A stretch of DNA of 36,944 nt from Salinisphaera sp. G21_0 (GCF_017744115.1 NZ_JAGHQW010000054.1:1-36944); one strand, 5' to 3'. Shown: positions 24,659 through 33,703, counted from the first letter of the stretch. Made by a program: numbers and translations. The notes: generated from the sequence alone by a model not told the origin.

Positions 24659-24835
24659 AAGTCTTATATCCTCAGAATATTAGTTATTTATATCCCACAA
24701 TTTTTTTATGGCAGTAATGCTGCGGCAAACAGGGGATGAATCTCTTTGACTGAATTATTTTGCAAAAGTTCATTTAGAATTGCTTTTTAATATGATTTCA
24801 TTTGGTTAACTACTTATCTATTGGCAAAACAGGGA

Positions 24836-25717
24836 TCATTCTGGTGACGCATTTTTTTGTGCTTTGCGTAAGCGGCATTTTCGTGACGCTTCTCTTCTGC
24901 GCTCTGCGAAATCAGGATCATTGTGGTAGCGCAGCATTCTGCTCTCCCTTTGGCGCTCCCTTAGGCGCTCTCGGTAAACGGGATTATTCTGGTAGCGTTC
25001 CCTGTTTTTCTTCCTTTCGAGTTCTGCATAAACGGGATTTCTGCGAAGCTTTCTTTTGAGCTCCCTTTTGTGTTCTGCGTAAACGGGATCATTGTGGTAG
25101 CGCTCTCTTTTGCGATCCCTTTGGCGCTTCCTTTGGCGCTCTGCGTAAGCGGGATCATTTCGGTAACGTTCCCTGCTTTTCTTCCTGATTTGCTCGGCGT
25201 AGGCAGGGTCATTTTTGTAGCGCTCCCTTTGGCGCTGTGTATCGGTGAGCGCTTTACGAGGCTTCTTTTCGTGCTCAATGGGTAAGGAGCAACGTTCATC
25301 AGGCTCATCAACTCTTGCCTGGGCTAAATCGTCTGATGAATGAATTTCATCCCCTAACCCTAACAGAGAATAGATTGAAAACCGTTCATTTTCAGGAATA
25401 TATACGGGGGCAGGATCATTATTCTGTGAGCCTGTTGTTACCGGCAAGTGACGTGGTTGATCTTCTTCATTATCGCTATAAGCGATGACGATCGTTCTGT
25501 TTTCAAACCGGGCATCATTCAATGCCTTGTGAAAAGACTCCGTTGGCCACTGAAGGTGGTTTTCATCAGTTTCATCAGTACCCATGGCACATTGAACATT
25601 TGCTGCTTCTACAATTTCACGGAAGAAGAGTTGACCAGATGTGCCAGATCCAGACGAAAGAGTATCTTGAAGACAACAAGAAATAGCGTGTGAATTAGAG
25701 CAGGCAGGTGTATCCAT
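24836..25717 (-). CDS. Basic NDPAYA-repeat protein, paralogue B
   Basis: The 293 residues match the gene at 11228-12388 in design and detail. The N-terminal region has MGTDETDENHLQWP and IPENERFSIYSLLGLG, against MCTDEMTENHFQPP and IPDNERFSIQSILGLG in the other copy. Then come six NDPAYA-type units in an Arg/Glu/Lys-rich context, fewer than the eleven of paralogue A. No signal peptide or membrane helix is visible. The two genes lie about 13 kb apart on opposite strands and share short upstream sequences. The AT-rich interval 24659-24835 downstream holds no recognisable feature. Confidence 0.75.
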   Translation of the reverse strand: MDTPACSNSHAISCCLQDTLSSGSGTSGQLFFREIVEAANVQCAMGTDETDENHLQWPTESFHKALNDARFENRTIVIAYSDNEEDQPRHLPVTTGSQNNDPAPVYIPENERFSIYSLLGLGDEIHSSDDLAQARVDEPDERCSLPIEHEKKPRKALTDTQRQRERYKNDPAYAEQIRKKSRERYRNDPAYAERQRKRQRDRKRERYHNDPVYAEHKRELKRKLRRNPVYAELERKKNRERYQNNPVYRERLRERQRESRMLRYHNDPDFAERRREASRKCRLRKAQKNASPE

Positions 25718-25859
25718 AGGATTATGGAATTATTGAATTATTGAATTCTGCCTTGAGACTGTTCTTTCTTTTAAAAGTTCCTCCCGGACACCATCCTTTC
25801 AATATTCAAGTCAACCAGACATTGGGTTGAGGTACCCGGGTTTTGCTGCAAATTCGCAG

Positions 25860-25884
25860 GCTATTCCCGGTCAGCCTCCGGGTG
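25860..25884. repeat. Dispersed repeat, partial copy 2
   Basis: GCTATTCCCGGTCAGCCTCC and the next five bases match the end of the repeat at 35116-35191 and the reverse complement of the start of the copy at 12455-12514. The copy overlaps a hairpin, GCCTCCG (25874-25880) with CGGAGGC (25889-25895). It lies between hutX and paralogue B in a gap without a gene (25718-25967). Confidence 0.6.
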
Positions 25885-25967
25885 GTGACGGAGGCCTCAG
25901 GGGGAATATCACAGGCGCAAGTTTTAAATCCTGGTAACCAGCAGTATTCTGGTAACCAGGGAGATAA

Positions 25968-26468
25968 TCAGGCGGCAGAAAGTCTCTTCAACGCCTCAAA
26001 TTTTTCCAGCTGTTCCGGCAAAAAGTTCTGCTCTTTATCCCGACGCAGGTAAACTTTGAACAACATACGGCCCTGTTTGCTCAGGAATTGCACCGAGCGG
26101 GTTGCTACACCATGGAAGGGCTTGCTGACCAGGGCGATCACCGCAACATTATCCAGCTTCAGGTGCCCTTTCAGCGGTGTCCGGCGGTCGCTCAGATTGT
26201 AATAGCCGAACTTTTCACCCCCTTTCGGGAAATGGCCAACCATTTCAAAAATTGAACCATCCACATCAATCACCAGCGTCAGTTCGCCCCAGGTTTTGAT
26301 ATCCCGCAACACATCCAGGTAATGGCTGGCATCAATCAATGTCGCCATGTCAGCGGGCATGGCCTGAATCACGTCCAGTTCGCTGGCATTGAGCTGGTTA
26401 GCTATTTCTGCCGGTAAAATGGCCGGGTTTCCGGTCAGAATATCCTGTACCTGTTGAGCCAGAGTCAT
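25968..26468 (-). CDS. hutX: HutX-type cytosolic haem carrier protein
   Basis: A 166-residue protein of the HutX/ChuX/HugX family, which binds haem in the cytosol and passes it to degrading enzymes. Family-like stretches are DVIQAMP near the start, the GHFPKGGEKFGYYNL loop and VALVSKPFHGVATRSVQF. Its ATG overlaps the hutW stop by 4 bp (ATGA), so the two are translationally coupled. In Vibrio the third partner is hutZ; it is not found here. Confidence 0.88.
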   Translation of the reverse strand: MTLAQQVQDILTGNPAILPAEIANQLNASELDVIQAMPADMATLIDASHYLDVLRDIKTWGELTLVIDVDGSIFEMVGHFPKGGEKFGYYNLSDRRTPLKGHLKLDNVAVIALVSKPFHGVATRSVQFLSKQGRMLFKVYLRRDKEQNFLPEQLEKFEALKRLSAA

Positions 26469-27844
26469 GCAGCTTTCTCCGTGTTTTGTCCAGCAAAGGG
26501 ATGTTGTTCAAGAAAATTAATCAGGGCCTGGTGCATGGTGACGTTCCAGAATTGCCCGGGCAGCGTCAAATCGAGAATGCCATGGTGAATGGTGGCCAGG
26601 CCATTGTCCTGCCAGGCGTCAAACAGCGGCATGCAGTGCTCGCTCATGCCTGCACCAGCAACATGGTCAAGCTTGCCGATTGCCAGCCAGCCACGGTCAA
26701 AACCGGAGCCGATGGTGCCCAGCAGCGGTTTATTACCCGTGGCTTTGCTCATCATCATCAGGGGCTTTTGGCCAGCATCCAGGGCTTCGTAATAGGCGGG
26801 CAGTGTTCTCAGGCTCATGGCATTGTGCCCGGCAAAGTTACCACCGGCACCGGCACCAAACGGCATGATTTCGGCACCGGATTTTACCCCGTGGTTGTAG
26901 ATATTCCGCTCCCGGGTATCCCGTCCCCAGTGGCTGACAGTCAGTCGCCCGACTTTGTGGGCACTGAGGATATCAACTCCCCGGCGAAACATTTCCGCAC
27001 GCTCCGGTGAGCTGGCCGGCTCGGGCAGGGAGCCTTTGTCAATCGACTGCTTCATCCGGCTGGAACCCAGCAGAATGAGTTGATAAAGATCAACACCATG
27101 GGCTTTTGATTGCAGGAAGGTGTGCAGGTCCTGCTCCCAGTCATCCAGGGTTTGGCCCGGCAGACCGAACATCAGGTCTACGACGACGGCTGCATTGTTC
27201 AGACTGCTGAAATAGTCCAGCCTTTCCAGCAGAAATTCACCGGAGTCGATCCGGCTCATACGACGCCGGATGGTGGTATTAAAACTCTGTGCCCCCAGGG
27301 AGAAGCGGTTAAACCCGGATTCCAGGCAGGCCGCGATTTTGTCGTTATCAAAGCCATGAAAACGGCCTTCAAAGGTCATCTCAACATCGTTGGCCAGTGG
27401 CAGGGACTCACGTACTGCATTGCCAAGGCGAATAATCTGCTCCGGGGTCAGGTCAGTGGGGGTCCCGCCGCCAAAATAGACGCCATGGAACAAGCCTCCC
27501 TGAGTCCAGGCATCCTGTGCCGACAGGTGGATTTCCCGCTCCAGGTAGTCGACATAGCGGGCAATTTCATCTTTTTTGGTGGTGTTTTGAAAGAAACCAC
27601 AGTAAGAGCAATGGGTTCTGCAAAAAGGAATATGGATATAGGCCAGTCGCTTACTGTCCGTGAGCAGCTGTGGGTTAGCAGGGCCATCCATCAGTTGCCG
27701 GTACACAGCCTGAGTCTGCTCGGCAGGAACCGGAATGGAGCCGCTGTGGGTGTGGGCTGACTTCTTGCCGGTAAAGGCAAACTTCAGTGGATCAGGGGAT
27801 GATATCCCGGTCAGCTCGGGACCCAGGGTGTGTCTGGCAACCAT
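26465..27844 (-). CDS. hutW: HutW/ChuW-type radical SAM haem-handling enzyme
   Basis: The 459 residues have the radical SAM cluster motif CRTHCSYC (Cys75, Cys79, Cys82), the SAM-binding GGGTPTD (125-131) and the HemN-like body typical of ChuW/HutW. E. coli ChuW opens haem without oxygen by a radical methyl transfer, releasing iron. The gene is first of two (hutW-hutX), with a Fur-like box just upstream. The start is the ATG at 27844, without a strong ribosome-binding site. It is distinguished from HemN (coproporphyrinogen oxidase) by its partner hutX and the haem-uptake locus nearby. Confidence 0.9.
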   Translation of the reverse strand: MVARHTLGPELTGISSPDPLKFAFTGKKSAHTHSGSIPVPAEQTQAVYRQLMDGPANPQLLTDSKRLAYIHIPFCRTHCSYCGFFQNTTKKDEIARYVDYLEREIHLSAQDAWTQGGLFHGVYFGGGTPTDLTPEQIIRLGNAVRESLPLANDVEMTFEGRFHGFDNDKIAACLESGFNRFSLGAQSFNTTIRRRMSRIDSGEFLLERLDYFSSLNNAAVVVDLMFGLPGQTLDDWEQDLHTFLQSKAHGVDLYQLILLGSSRMKQSIDKGSLPEPASSPERAEMFRRGVDILSAHKVGRLTVSHWGRDTRERNIYNHGVKSGAEIMPFGAGAGGNFAGHNAMSLRTLPAYYEALDAGQKPLMMMSKATGNKPLLGTIGSGFDRGWLAIGKLDHVAGAGMSEHCMPLFDAWQDNGLATIHHGILDLTLPGQFWNVTMHQALINFLEQHPFAGQNTEKAA

Positions 27845-27869
27845 AATCGGATTGTTCTAACTTACAAAA

Positions 27870-27884
27870 TGAGAATTATTATTA
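27870..27884. promoter_or_regulatory. Fur-like box upstream of hutW
   Basis: TGAGAATTATTATTA matches 12 of 14 positions of the 7-1-7 Fur consensus TGATAAT-N-ATTATCA. It lies 26 bp upstream of the hutW start, where bound Fur would block transcription when iron is plentiful. Confidence 0.7.
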
Positions 27885-28116
27885 TTTTGATTTGTAAGGT
27901 GGTGTGCAATTGATACAGATCAACAAATTTCAGGTGAAAAACTTCGGTTTACCACTGTGGGATTGTTGTGGTTACGTGACGGTCATGCAGGCCTTTTACG
28001 TGATGTGAATGGTCACCGGAATTACCGCAATCATTGAATTAATTCATGCCTGTGAACCTTGATCAGGAAAATATTGTCTAAACCGCAAATCGAACAAAGT
28101 TAATAAGGTTAATTTG

Positions 28117-29667
28117 ATGAAGCAGTTCAGGCAGTTTTGTATTTCTTTTTTAGTGTCCTTTATTTTGTGTCCCATTGCCCTGGCAGATGAGACTGCGGTA
28201 ACACCGGATAAATTACATATCAGCTATGTCAGGCAATATATGGCAAACAACCGTTTTTTTGATCGTCTTAATGCCCCCGTATATGGTGGGCAACCCATTG
28301 AAGCTCAGGTAAGGGCAGGCTGGGCTGAAGCAAAACGGCAATATAACTGGGTACTGAAGGAGTATTCTCTGTATGAGTCGTTACCCTATCTGGCGTTTTA
28401 TGTTCCTGCTTTTGCTGTTGCTGGAACAGCACTTTCGTACAAAGGGGCCATTTTCGAATTTGTGAGGACCAGCTCGGATTTTACTAACCTGTTAGCTTAC
28501 GTGTCTTTTACGATTGTCGGCGCATTAATAGTGGCGACATCTGTTCCATTTACCATGAATGTTTATTACGGAATATTTGCGCCAAAGCTGGCCGAGGAGA
28601 ATTTGATTCTGGCCTATGGTGCCAAGAAGGCATTACTGGATAAACGCACACAACATTACATCGAGGATGAGCTGTTTTACAGTTTCTGGCGAAGCCCTGG
28701 CGGCGAAGCACTCAACCGGTTGCAGAAAATTCTGGATAAAGCATTAAGGCTTCCGTTTTACTCCAAAACACTGGTGTATGATGAAGAGAAAATTGAGGAA
28801 GCCTTGCAGGACTACCCAACCCACGTAGCCGATCGGTTAAAACGGTTCGTCCATTCTGAGTTGATTTACCAGCAGACCGATGCCTCAATCCATGATAGCC
28901 ATTACCCGATTTATTTCCTGGGCGCACCCGGTACCGGCAAGACCCATGCAGCCAAACAGCTGGCGGAAGCAATGGGGACGAACCTTGCCATTGTCAATCT
29001 CGACGGTGCCACCATTGATGATATCGTCGGAACCCCATTTGAAAGTGCCAATGCCAGGGCCGGCAGAATTCTTGATGCTATTGTTGCCCGTACCGATTCA
29101 AGTCAGGATATTAATCACCATAATCAGGTTCTGCTGATTGATGAGTTTGATCGGCTCTTCATCTCTGGAAACGAGAAAAGCAAAGATGTACTTTCGTTTA
29201 TGTTGAAGCTGCTCGATCCGACCAATCGTTCTTACTACAGTCCCTATTTGAAAACAGAAGTACGTCTGCCTGAGACCATCATTCTTGCCGGTAACCGTGA
29301 TATTCATGAATTAAGCACCCACGATCCTGAGCTTGAGGCCATTGCCTCCAGACTGGATAAAGTCGTATTTGACGGTTTCGATACCAGGGCGAAACAGAGA
29401 ATTGCCTTTGAAGCCATGATTCCCAACAAGGAAAGGCGTTATCAGTCGGCGGGTAAGCTTTTTGCCGATTTCACCTTACCACAGAGCGGTCACGACATGA
29501 TTCAGGACTTTATTGAAACGGATCAAGACCCGGGACTGCGCTCCCTGGAAAAATATATATCCCAGGTATTTGAGAAGTTTGCCCATGGCCTTGTACCAAA
29601 GAGCCGGATTTCTTCTGGGAATAAGGCGGAACAATGGAACGCAGAGCCGGTGCTGGCAGGAGGGTAA
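28117..29667 (+). CDS. Membrane-anchored AAA+ ATPase with signal peptide
   Basis: Started at the ATG at 28117 (an in-frame TTG lies just before; AAGG is about 9 bases upstream), this is a 516-residue protein. Residues 1-23 look like a signal peptide ending ALADET. Two hydrophobic helices follow at about 90-110 and 124-150. The AAA+ module has Walker A GAPGTGKT (269-276), Walker B LLIDEFD (339-345) and sensor-1 Asn393. No close family was recognised. Counting helices, the ATPase would face the periplasm, where ATP is absent, so either the first segment is not a true signal or the protein is exported further. It lies between the two haem gene blocks, convergent with hmuV, but nothing links it to haem directly. 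Confidence 0.75.
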   Translation: MKQFRQFCISFLVSFILCPIALADETAVTPDKLHISYVRQYMANNRFFDRLNAPVYGGQPIEAQVRAGWAEAKRQYNWVLKEYSLYESLPYLAFYVPAFAVAGTALSYKGAIFEFVRTSSDFTNLLAYVSFTIVGALIVATSVPFTMNVYYGIFAPKLAEENLILAYGAKKALLDKRTQHYIEDELFYSFWRSPGGEALNRLQKILDKALRLPFYSKTLVYDEEKIEEALQDYPTHVADRLKRFVHSELIYQQTDASIHDSHYPIYFLGAPGTGKTHAAKQLAEAMGTNLAIVNLDGATIDDIVGTPFESANARAGRILDAIVARTDSSQDINHHNQVLLIDEFDRLFISGNEKSKDVLSFMLKLLDPTNRSYYSPYLKTEVRLPETIILAGNRDIHELSTHDPELEAIASRLDKVVFDGFDTRAKQRIAFEAMIPNKERRYQSAGKLFADFTLPQSGHDMIQDFIETDQDPGLRSLEKYISQVFEKFAHGLVPKSRISSGNKAEQWNAEPVLAGG

Positions 29668-29680
29668 CGCTTGTTGCTTG

Positions 29681-29706
29681 TGGCCTGACGCTGCATCGTC
29701 AGGCCA
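29681..29706. terminator. Bidirectional hairpin between the AAA+ gene and hmuV
   Basis: TGGCCTGACG and CGTCAGGCCA form a perfect 10-bp stem around a CTGCAT loop, between two convergent stop codons. No long T run follows on either side. Confidence 0.6.
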
Positions 29707-29722
29707 TCGCTTAAACGGCCAA

Positions 29723-30523
29723 TTAATGGTTCACAACCAATGGGCAGTGATAGGCCGGGTGCTCAGATACACTGACCTCAATATCGAACACTTGTCCAAT
29801 AGTTTCCGGGGTCAGAACCTGATGGGGTGTGCCTTCTGCAGCTATCCTGCCATTTCTGAGGATCACAATCCGGTCAGAGTATCGCGCTGCCAGATTCAGG
29901 TCGTGCATGATAACCATCACGCCGATGCCATGATCGGCTTCCTGTCTGGCCATTTTCAGGGTCAGCTGTTGATGGGCAGGGTCCAGTGCCGATGTAGGCT
30001 CATCAAGCAACAGGTAACGCTGGCCATAAGGGCTTTCATCCCAGATCTGAGCCAATACCCGCGCCATGTGCACACGCTGGCGTTCACCACCGGAGAGGGT
30101 GGTGTAATGACGATCCTTCAAATGTAAGCCATCAACTTTGTTAAGCGCTTCCCGGGTAATCATCAGGTTTTCATCATGGTGACTGGCACAGGGAATGCGG
30201 CCAAGCAGAACGACTTCTTCCGCCGTAAAGGGAAAGCTCAACGAGGATGACTGCGGCAACACACCCAGCATCAATGCCTGATGGTTCAATGGCCAGTCAC
30301 TGCGACCATTAAGCAGCACTTCGCCGCTGGAAGGTTTTCTCTCGCCACTGATGACTTTCATCAAGGTGCTTTTACCGGCACCGTTTGGGCCAAGCACCGA
30401 TACCACTTCTCGGGGCTTCAGGGTCAGATTAATGTCCTGAAGCAGGTGCCTGTCTCCGATCTGCACCGATACGCCCTGAACTTCCAGCGTGTTTACCGCT
30501 GCGCCTTCCTTATCAGAGGCCAT
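29723..30523 (-). CDS. hmuV: Haem ABC transporter, ATP-binding protein
   Basis: The 266-residue ATPase powers haem import across the inner membrane. It has Walker A GPNGAGKST (45-53), signature LSGGERQR (143-150), Walker B LLLDEP (171-176) and an H-loop in MVIMHDLNLA. The frame is open further upstream, but the ATG at 30523 is chosen: it lies one base after the hmuU stop and has AAAGGA as ribosome-binding site. It is the last gene of the tonB-exbBD-hmuTUV operon (hutD in Vibrio naming). Confidence 0.93.
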   Translation of the reverse strand: MASDKEGAAVNTLEVQGVSVQIGDRHLLQDINLTLKPREVVSVLGPNGAGKSTLMKVISGERKPSSGEVLLNGRSDWPLNHQALMLGVLPQSSSLSFPFTAEEVVLLGRIPCASHHDENLMITREALNKVDGLHLKDRHYTTLSGGERQRVHMARVLAQIWDESPYGQRYLLLDEPTSALDPAHQQLTLKMARQEADHGIGVMVIMHDLNLAARYSDRIVILRNGRIAAEGTPHQVLTPETIGQVFDIEVSVSEHPAYHCPLVVNH

Positions 30524-30524
30524 A

Positions 30525-31571
30525 TCAGACAATCCTTTTACGTTGCTGCCACAACAGTGACAGGAAGAAAGGGGCACCCATCAGGGCTGTGACAATACCG
30601 ATGGGAAGTTCTGCCGGGGCGACAATGGTGCGGGACATCATATCCGCTACCAGTAACAGAATACCGCCCAGCATGGCCGAGGCTGGCAATAGAATGCGAT
30701 GGTCCGGGCCAACGGCCAGGCGAATCAGATGAGGCACTACCAGCCCCACAAAGCCGATAAAACCACTGACGGAAACGGAAACACCCACGGCCAGGGCCGT
30801 CAGGAAAATCAGGGTCAGCTTGACCTTCTGGACATCAATGCCCAGGTGGCGAGCTTCCGACTCACCCAGTAGCAGCGCGTTAAGCACCAGACCATAACGG
30901 CCAAGAACCAGGACCACCGGGATTAGTAGCGTGGCACAGATAATCACCAGGTCCCAGGTAGCGCCCCCCAGGCTGCCCATCTGCCAGAAGGTCAGGTTGC
31001 GCAGCATGGTATCATCCGCGACGTAGTTCAACATCCCCATCCCGGCACCAGCCAGGGCATTGATCGCCACACCAGCCAGCAGCATAGTGGCCACAGAAGT
31101 GCCGTTGCTGGTGGTACCGACTTTATAGACCAGCCAGGTGGACAGTACCCCGCCAACAAAGGCCAGAATGGAAACGCTGTAGCTTTGCACCAGGGATGGA
31201 GCGCCAGCAAACAGCAGACCACCCAGGACAATAGCAATACCCGCCCCCAGGGCCGCACCGCTGGAGACACCGACAATACTGGGGTCCGCCAGTGGGTTTC
31301 TGAACAGGCCCTGCATGGATGCACCGGCCACCGCCAGTGAGCCACCGACAATCAGTCCCAGCAGTGTTCTGGGTAAACGAATGGACTCAATAATCAGCGC
31401 AGACTGGTTGCTGATGGTGCTGTCGGACAAACCCAGCCGGTCAAACAGTATGGTCAGAATATCGCCTGCGGGAATGGGCACAGCGCCCACGCCAATGGAC
31501 ACAATCACCACGACTGGCAGCAGGATTGCCAGTGCGGTTAACAGCAGTGCCCCCTGATGGTTACGACTCAT
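30525..31571 (-). CDS. hmuU: Haem ABC transporter, permease (FecCD family)
   Basis: A 348-residue, highly hydrophobic FecCD-type permease with GASMQGLFRNPLADPSIVGVSSGAALGA, the typical membrane-channel and coupling stretch, and the conserved GFIGFVGLVVPHLIRL. The open frame extends 36 codons further into hmuT, but the ATG at 31571 gives the normal family N-terminus (MSRNHQGALLL) and an 11-bp overlap with hmuT. No strong ribosome-binding site precedes it, so translation is probably coupled to hmuT. Confidence 0.92.
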   Translation of the reverse strand: MSRNHQGALLLTALAILLPVVVIVSIGVGAVPIPAGDILTILFDRLGLSDSTISNQSALIIESIRLPRTLLGLIVGGSLAVAGASMQGLFRNPLADPSIVGVSSGAALGAGIAIVLGGLLFAGAPSLVQSYSVSILAFVGGVLSTWLVYKVGTTSNGTSVATMLLAGVAINALAGAGMGMLNYVADDTMLRNLTFWQMGSLGGATWDLVIICATLLIPVVLVLGRYGLVLNALLLGESEARHLGIDVQKVKLTLIFLTALAVGVSVSVSGFIGFVGLVVPHLIRLAVGPDHRILLPASAMLGGILLLVADMMSRTIVAPAELPIGIVTALMGAPFFLSLLWQQRKRIV

Positions 31572-32475
31572 TGGAGGATGGATTACCTTGGTCTGAGTAA
31601 AAAGATTTCGCCAGGGACAGTGCAACATCCCCCGTTCTTGGGCCGAGGCCGCCCAGCAGCATATTGCCATCAATGGCAACCACCCGACCGTTTTGGCCAG
31701 CAGGCGTCTGCTTCAGGATGGGCATCTGTTCCAGCAGTTTTGCCGGTGTCATATCCGGGTTACTGGTTGAGCCCGGAAAAATGATGACCTCGGGTGCCAG
31801 CAGCAGCATGGCTTCATTGGACAGTGCCTTGTACCCTTTAAACTGCTCTGCCGCAGGGTTGTATCCCCCTGCCAGACCAATGATCGCATTAGCCGCAGTG
31901 CCGCTACCGGCGATGGTTGGGGAGCGCCCGCCCATGGTCAGGACAAACAGGACCGGTACGTTCTTTTCATGCTGTTGTTGATAAGCAGCGGCCATGGCTT
32001 GTGCCTCATCCAGGGAGTCTTCGATGTCGTCCCACAGCGCTTCGCCCTGTTCCTCTTTACCAAGAATACCGGCCAGTGACTTGATCTGTTGTTCAATGCT
32101 GTCAGCGGTATGTTCCAGGGGCAGGGCTTCCACCGCAACACCGGCACTTTTCAGCTGGGTCAGGGTTGAGGTTGGGCCCATGTCTTCAGTACCAATCAGC
32201 AGGGTAGGCTCAAGCGCCAGAATCCCCTCAGCAGACAGCTGTTTATGATAGCCGAGCCGGGGCAACTGGTTGACTTCCATGGGCCAGGTGCTGGTCTGGT
32301 CAACAGCAATCACCTGATCACCGGCACCCAGGGCATAGATAATCTCGGTCACCCCGTTGCCAGCAGAAACAATACGTTGATTGTCGTGTGATCCGTGCGC
32401 CATTGCAGTGTTGGCACCCATGGCGGCAGAAACAGCCACCAGGGTGGCTAACAGAGGTTTAAACGTTTTCTTCAT
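31561..32475 (-). CDS. hmuT: Periplasmic haem-binding protein
   Basis: The 304 residues begin with a signal peptide ending AMA and a His-containing mature start (HGSHDN), followed by the class III solute-binding fold: RIVSAGNGVTEIIYALGAGDQVIAVD, GYHKQLSAEGILALEPTLLIG, and the GGLGPRTGDVALSLAK end. Such proteins take haem that has crossed the outer membrane and deliver it to HmuUV. The start overlaps exbD by 4 bp. Confidence 0.92.
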   Translation of the reverse strand: MKKTFKPLLATLVAVSAAMGANTAMAHGSHDNQRIVSAGNGVTEIIYALGAGDQVIAVDQTSTWPMEVNQLPRLGYHKQLSAEGILALEPTLLIGTEDMGPTSTLTQLKSAGVAVEALPLEHTADSIEQQIKSLAGILGKEEQGEALWDDIEDSLDEAQAMAAAYQQQHEKNVPVLFVLTMGGRSPTIAGSGTAANAIIGLAGGYNPAAEQFKGYKALSNEAMLLLAPEVIIFPGSTSNPDMTPAKLLEQMPILKQTPAGQNGRVVAIDGNMLLGGLGPRTGDVALSLAKSFYSDQGNPSSNES

Positions 32476-32912
32476 GGGTCGTCTTTACCATTTTCCTGTT
32501 CCATCAGCACCTGCGCAGCGTCAATCTTGTGCTGGCTGAAAAACATCATCAGTTTGACCAGATTGCCCAGGGGGGCATCTTTATCACCGGCAATCAGTAC
32601 TGTGGTACCGGGAGCTTCTTTAACCTGTTTCAGCAAAGTGGTAGCGAACACTTCCCACTGCTCAAATTTCTGTTCACCAATAGCCCAGGGCTCACCCTGT
32701 TCCAGAATACTGACGGTCAGCGTTTTTGGGGCCGTGGTGACCGACGCCTCCTGCTGGGTTGCCTGAGGCAGTTCCACCGGCAGGCTCAGGGTCTGTACAT
32801 TGGCGGTGAACAGCAGAAACACCATGACGATAAACACCACATCCAGCAGCGGCGTCAGATCTGCCATGGAGAGTGATGCGCTGGTTTCATCAATATCGTT
32901 GATGCGAATCAT
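32472..32912 (-). CDS. exbD: ExbD biopolymer transport protein
   Basis: A 146-residue ExbD/TolR protein: one N-terminal membrane helix carrying the conserved Asp in LTPLLDVVFIVMVFLLF, then a periplasmic domain. With ExbB it converts proton motive force into TonB motion. Both ends overlap neighbours by 4 bp (ATGA), as in the Vibrio tonB1-exbB1-exbD1-hut cluster. Confidence 0.93.
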   Translation of the reverse strand: MIRINDIDETSASLSMADLTPLLDVVFIVMVFLLFTANVQTLSLPVELPQATQQEASVTTAPKTLTVSILEQGEPWAIGEQKFEQWEVFATTLLKQVKEAPGTTVLIAGDKDAPLGNLVKLMMFFSQHKIDAAQVLMEQENGKDDP

Positions 32913-33703
32913 GCCGCTACCGCTCCGGTAGGGATGACTTCTGGCTGGCCAGTTTCTGAACTGGCACTACCCTTTACCGTCAAACCCTTTACGGCCGGTG
33001 CTGAAGGCGCTGTGGCTAAACCATCGTCGTCCATCGTCAGGCCCTCCAGCAGCAGGTTAATGTGATTCAGGGCAAACTCCAGTTTAGAAAGATAATGGTT
33101 AGCCCAGACTCCAAAACCGTGAGCCGCCGCCAGGGCTGGAATCGCGATGATCAAACCGAACGCCGTGGTGAACATCGCCTGCCACAGACCCGCAGCCAGA
33201 ATATCCGGAGTAACCGGGCCGGCAACGGCAGCAATATCACGGAACATATCGATCATACCCAGTACGGTACCCAGCAGACCCAGCATAGGGGCCAGCACAC
33301 CAATCAGCATCAACGGCTTCAGCCAGGCATTCAGGCTGCGCTTCTGCTTCAGCAGCCACAGGCCAGCTACTTCTTCACGCATCGACTTTTCCCAGGTGCT
33401 GTGGCTCAGAAGTACCGCAACCCCCTGACGAATCCCTTTGCCCTGGCTAAGATCCTGGCAAAGATTGTCCTTGTTTTGTGCGTGCTTATCGCTGCCACAG
33501 CATTGACGCACTTCATTAAACAGTGCGGTCATCCCCTTGCGGTTCATGGAGGGCAGCAGGGCATAGGTCACCAGCCGCTCAAGAATCATGGCCAGTCCAA
33601 GGCAAGAGGTGATCAGCAATGGCCAGGCCATGATCCCCAGTGATGCAAGGTGTTCTGTCAACATGGCGTTACCTGCTAAGTATCCAATGGTTTGCTTATT
33701 CAA
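32909..33703 (-). CDS. exbB: ExbB proton-channel protein (MotA/TolQ/ExbB family)
   Basis: The 264 residues contain three membrane helices, with the family's main signature in APMLGLLGTVLGMIDMF and the third helix GLWQAMFTTAFGLIIAIPALAA. It forms the stator channel with ExbD that energises TonB. The ATG overlaps the tonB stop by 4 bp, so the genes are translated together. Confidence 0.92.
   Translation of the reverse strand: MNKQTIGYLAGNAMLTEHLASLGIMAWPLLITSCLGLAMILERLVTYALLPSMNRKGMTALFNEVRQCCGSDKHAQNKDNLCQDLSQGKGIRQGVAVLLSHSTWEKSMREEVAGLWLLKQKRSLNAWLKPLMLIGVLAPMLGLLGTVLGMIDMFRDIAAVAGPVTPDILAAGLWQAMFTTAFGLIIAIPALAAAHGFGVWANHYLSKLEFALNHINLLLEGLTMDDDGLATAPSAPAVKGLTVKGSASSETGQPEVIPTGAVAA

Noticed and set aside
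26486-27760. Plus-strand frames opposite hutW
   Set aside because: Antisense shadows; the minus-strand protein has a full radical SAM motif set.
30524-30577. N-terminal extension of HmuV overlapping hmuU
   Set aside because: The ATG at 30523 follows the hmuU stop by one base and has a good ribosome-binding site.
31572-31679. N-terminal extension of HmuU overlapping hmuT by 119 bp
   Set aside because: The extension has no permease features; the internal ATG at 31571 gives the normal length and an 11-bp overlap.
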